A stretch of 64,000 nucleotides of DNA from Circinella umbellata (lineage: Eukaryota > Mucoromycota > Mucoromycetes > Mucorales > Lichtheimiaceae), in assembly GCA_025093555.1 (NCBI GenBank), contig JAIWNF010000017.1:372001-436000 (forward strand). The letters are read 5' to 3'. Positions 61,754 through 64,000 of the stretch are shown here, piece after piece. The notes beneath the pieces are model-generated. The model was not told the origin of the DNA and made no database searches. It was given only the letters and a program-made list of their open reading frames with translations. The translations under genes and the position numbers were made by a program. How positions within the stretch are numbered: the first letter of the stretch is position 1; the number at the start of each line of letters is the position of its first letter.

Positions 61754-63399
61754 ATGGCGACACTTTTAGTCAACGATCATTGTCAAGTACAACAAGAAAA
61801 TAATAAAGAAAATCAACATCATGTTGACACTAAAGAACGTTCACAACAACAACCTACAATCATTTTATCACCACCACCTACTAGTAGACCTCGTAAACGT
61901 AGTTTTCGTGGATTATTCAAACAACAACCTATTACACCACCATCATCTGTATTAGGAAGACGTTTTTCAAACTTATCATTACGTAGTAGTCAAAGTTCAA
62001 CATCTACTTCTTCATCAAGACCATCTTCACCTTCTACTAGTGAAACTGTAGGTGCTGCTGCTGTAGCTGCATCTCTTGCAGCTGCATTGGCTGTTGGTCA
62101 ACGAGATGATTCAACACCAAGTCTTCATCCTAATGCAGCTTATCATAAACCTACTACAGATTATTTTCCACCTTCACCATCCTCTAGTTTATCTTCACCA
62201 CAATCTTCTGAATCACCTTCTACTACTGCTAATACTATGTTTGGTGAAATGAAACGAGCTTTATCACAATATCAGCAAATTCGTTATTTAAGTATAAGAA
62301 GACGTAAATCAAGTGCTACATTGAACAATGATAATAATAATAATGACGATGAAGAAGAAGAAGAAGAACAACCATCAAATCAAATAAAACAACCTTTGAA
62401 ATTACATGAAAAATATAGCGGATATCGTAAAGGAAAGGTGATTGGAAGTGGCGCCACAGCCGTTATTAAATTATTGGATTTAAATAAAGGAACAGATCAA
62501 CATACCGTCATTGCAGTAAAAAGATTTCGTAAAAAAGACCGAGATGAAACCGAACGTGAATATAATAAACGCATGACGAATGAATTTTGCATAAGTAAAG
62601 TTCTCCGACATCCTCATATTGTTGAAACATTTGATTTAGTTCAAGATCATAAAAATAGATGGTGTAGTGTGATGGAATATGTAAGTCATTAATTAACCTT
62701 TTCTACCTTTCCTCTCTCTCTCTCTCTATAAATCACTCATTTCTCTTCCTTCCCCCCCTTAAATATATATATGTATAGTGTTCAGGAGGAGATGTATTTA
62801 CTATATTACAAGACTTTGATCTTAATGATAATGAAATTGATTGTTTATTTAAACAACTTTTATTGGGATTACAACATATGCATCAATGTGGAGTTGCTCA
62901 TCGTGATATTAAACCAGAGAATTTAGTCATGACAACAAAAGGTGTATTAAAGATTACAGATTTTGGTGTTGCAGACGTTGTACAGACTTGTTTTGATGAA
63001 AAAGCAAGGGAATCTCGTGGTCAATGTGGATCTGAACCTTATTGGCCTCCTGAATTATTTAATCGTAGTGACAAAACAAAGATTGCTGAATATGATGGTC
63101 GTGCATTAGATATTTGGAGTGCTGCTGTAACATGGCATTGTTTTATTTATCGTCATATACCCTTTCTACAAGCATGTACAAAAGATCCTAATTATGTTGA
63201 ATTTATCCATAAACGGAAACGAAAAGATTGGATCCCTCTATCCAAATGTAATCAAGATGAAAAAGATTGTTTGTATGGTATGTTTGATCCAAATCCATCT
63301 ACAAGATGGACAGTGGATCAATGTATTGAGTCAAAATGGATTCAAACGGTAAACATATGTACAAGTGAACGTGAACACCGTCATCATATCTTGTCTTAA
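61754..63399 (+). CDS. Ser/Thr protein kinase, HAL4/HAL5 (NPR) family
   Basis: Two exons: 61754-62680 and 62779-63399; 515 residues. The N-terminal 215 residues are low-complexity (Ser, Pro, Gln, Ala) with an RKRSF stretch. The kinase domain starts near residue 222. Its glycine loop is VIGSGATAVIKLL (Gly231 in the loop), with catalytic Lys256 (VIAVKRF), HRDIKPENLV (His350-Asp352), DFGVAD (Asp370) and GSEPYWPPEL in place of APE. It is close to yeast Sat4/Hal4 and Hal5, which control potassium and nutrient transporters at the membrane. The domain ends near SKWIQT. The last 18 residues (VNICTSEREHRHHILS) read through a possible GTAAAC donor, so a short extra 3' exon cannot be excluded. Confidence 0.93.
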
Positions 63400-63778
63400 T
63401 AAACTAATTTTTCACGTACACAATCTTTTTTTCCATTTCTATCATCATTCATCATGTTATCTTAATATTATAAACACCTCCCCCTCCCCTCCCTACCCCG
63501 CCAAGATCATCATCATCACGCACCGCACTCATCATTTCATTTTCAACAAATCTTAATAACACATTTAACACTTATATAAAAAATGAATTAATTTTTCTTT
63601 TCATTCAAACAAAATCTATGTCATCCACAGTATTATTATTATTATTATAATTTTTGTTGTTTATAGTATTAAAAAAAGCAGTTAATAATCAATTTCCCCT
63701 TCCCTAACAATCTCAATACCATCATTTACAAATTATATTATTAAAAAAGTATTATCATTTGTTTTTGCTTTTTTTTTG
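63400..63778. other. Spacer between convergent genes
   Basis: Kinase 3' region with C-rich and T-rich tracts and short AT repeats. No coding sequence is seen. Confidence 0.4.
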
Positions 63779-63876
63779 TTATCGACACATTTGATCATAT
63801 GGAATGGTAGTACCCATTAAAAAATCAAGATCTTGTTCTGCACGAGGAAGATTATTCCATAATACCGTTCGTTTTC
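63779..63876 (-). CDS. 3' terminal exon of an unrecognised gene
   Basis: The minus-strand frame from 63876 to TAA 63779-63781 reads KRTVLWNNLPRAEQDLDFLM then GTTIPYDQMCR and stop. This is well-formed protein text that I do not recognise. The frame has a TGA just upstream of an AG acceptor at 63877-63878, so this is probably the last exon of a gene extending beyond the window. The acceptor has a poor pyrimidine tract, so the exon start is uncertain. Confidence 0.42.
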
Positions 63877-64000
63877 CTTTTCAAGAGAATTAACTCATGC
63901 ATTAATAAGTTTATATGGACAATAGAATCGATCCACCCCAAAGTTATTTATTCACCCCCGCAACTTTCTCCTCTTTACATCATTTTTTTAATTTAATTTT

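Overview
The window is nuclear DNA from a filamentous fungus, most likely an early-diverging one of the Mucoromycota (Mucorales type). It is very AT-rich. Its genes are split by many short GT-AG introns, mostly about 50-150 bases. The gene set fits that group: Integrator subunit INTS3 (absent from the well-studied Dikarya), GH25-type lysozymes of the amoeba/nematode kind, and an uncharacterised protein family that I associate with Mucoromycota. Exon joins were worked out by hand from splice signals, reading phase and family similarity. Most gene models close in phase from start to stop.

Left part (1-5.2 kb): a transposon-rich edge. A 722-bp TA-flanked MITE sits inside an exon of a small unrecognised gene, and taking it out keeps the frame. 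It is followed by a lineage-specific gene that may carry a nuclease-like D...ExK core, then by a second MITE type.

5.2-28 kb: a dense housekeeping block. In order: ER cyclophilin B (-), ataxin-2/Pbp1 (+), a UPF0538/C2orf76 protein (+), a secreted cysteine-containing protein (+), INTS3 (+, 16 exons), a CNNM/Mam3-type DUF21-CBS membrane protein (-, 12 exons) and a GRIP-domain golgin (-). A 3.2-kb spacer at 13.7-17.0 kb carries a decayed coding fragment.

28-49 kb: a gene-poor, AT-rich stretch of about 21 kb. It holds only a GH25-like lysozyme (-), a small cysteine-rich secreted protein (-), a single-pass membrane protein with a poly-proline tail (-), a second lysozyme paralogue (+), another copy of the 3.5-kb MITE in inverted orientation, and a dead Harbinger transposase. 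The recognisable genes here are secreted or membrane proteins, in contrast to the flanking blocks.

49-64 kb: another conserved block. It holds AUR1 inositol phosphorylceramide synthase (+), a VAMP/synaptobrevin whose start codon appears to be split by an intron (+), a gene-poor 3.7 kb, a Bir1/survivin-type double-BIR protein (-), a stand-alone PARP-type zinc-finger protein (+), the ribosome-biogenesis factor TSR2 (-), replication protein A subunit 3 (+), a HAL4/5-type kinase (+) and the 3' end of an unrecognised gene (-) at the right edge. BIR1/PARP-zf and TSR2/RPA3 are tight head-to-head pairs, and PARP-zf/TSR2 and INTS3/CNNM are tight tail-to-tail pairs. Functionally the window mixes membrane traffic and lipid genes (golgin, VAMP, AUR1), RNA and genome maintenance (ataxin-2, INTS3, TSR2, RPA3, BIR1, PARP-zf) and secreted enzymes. 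I saw no rRNA, tRNA or CRISPR array.
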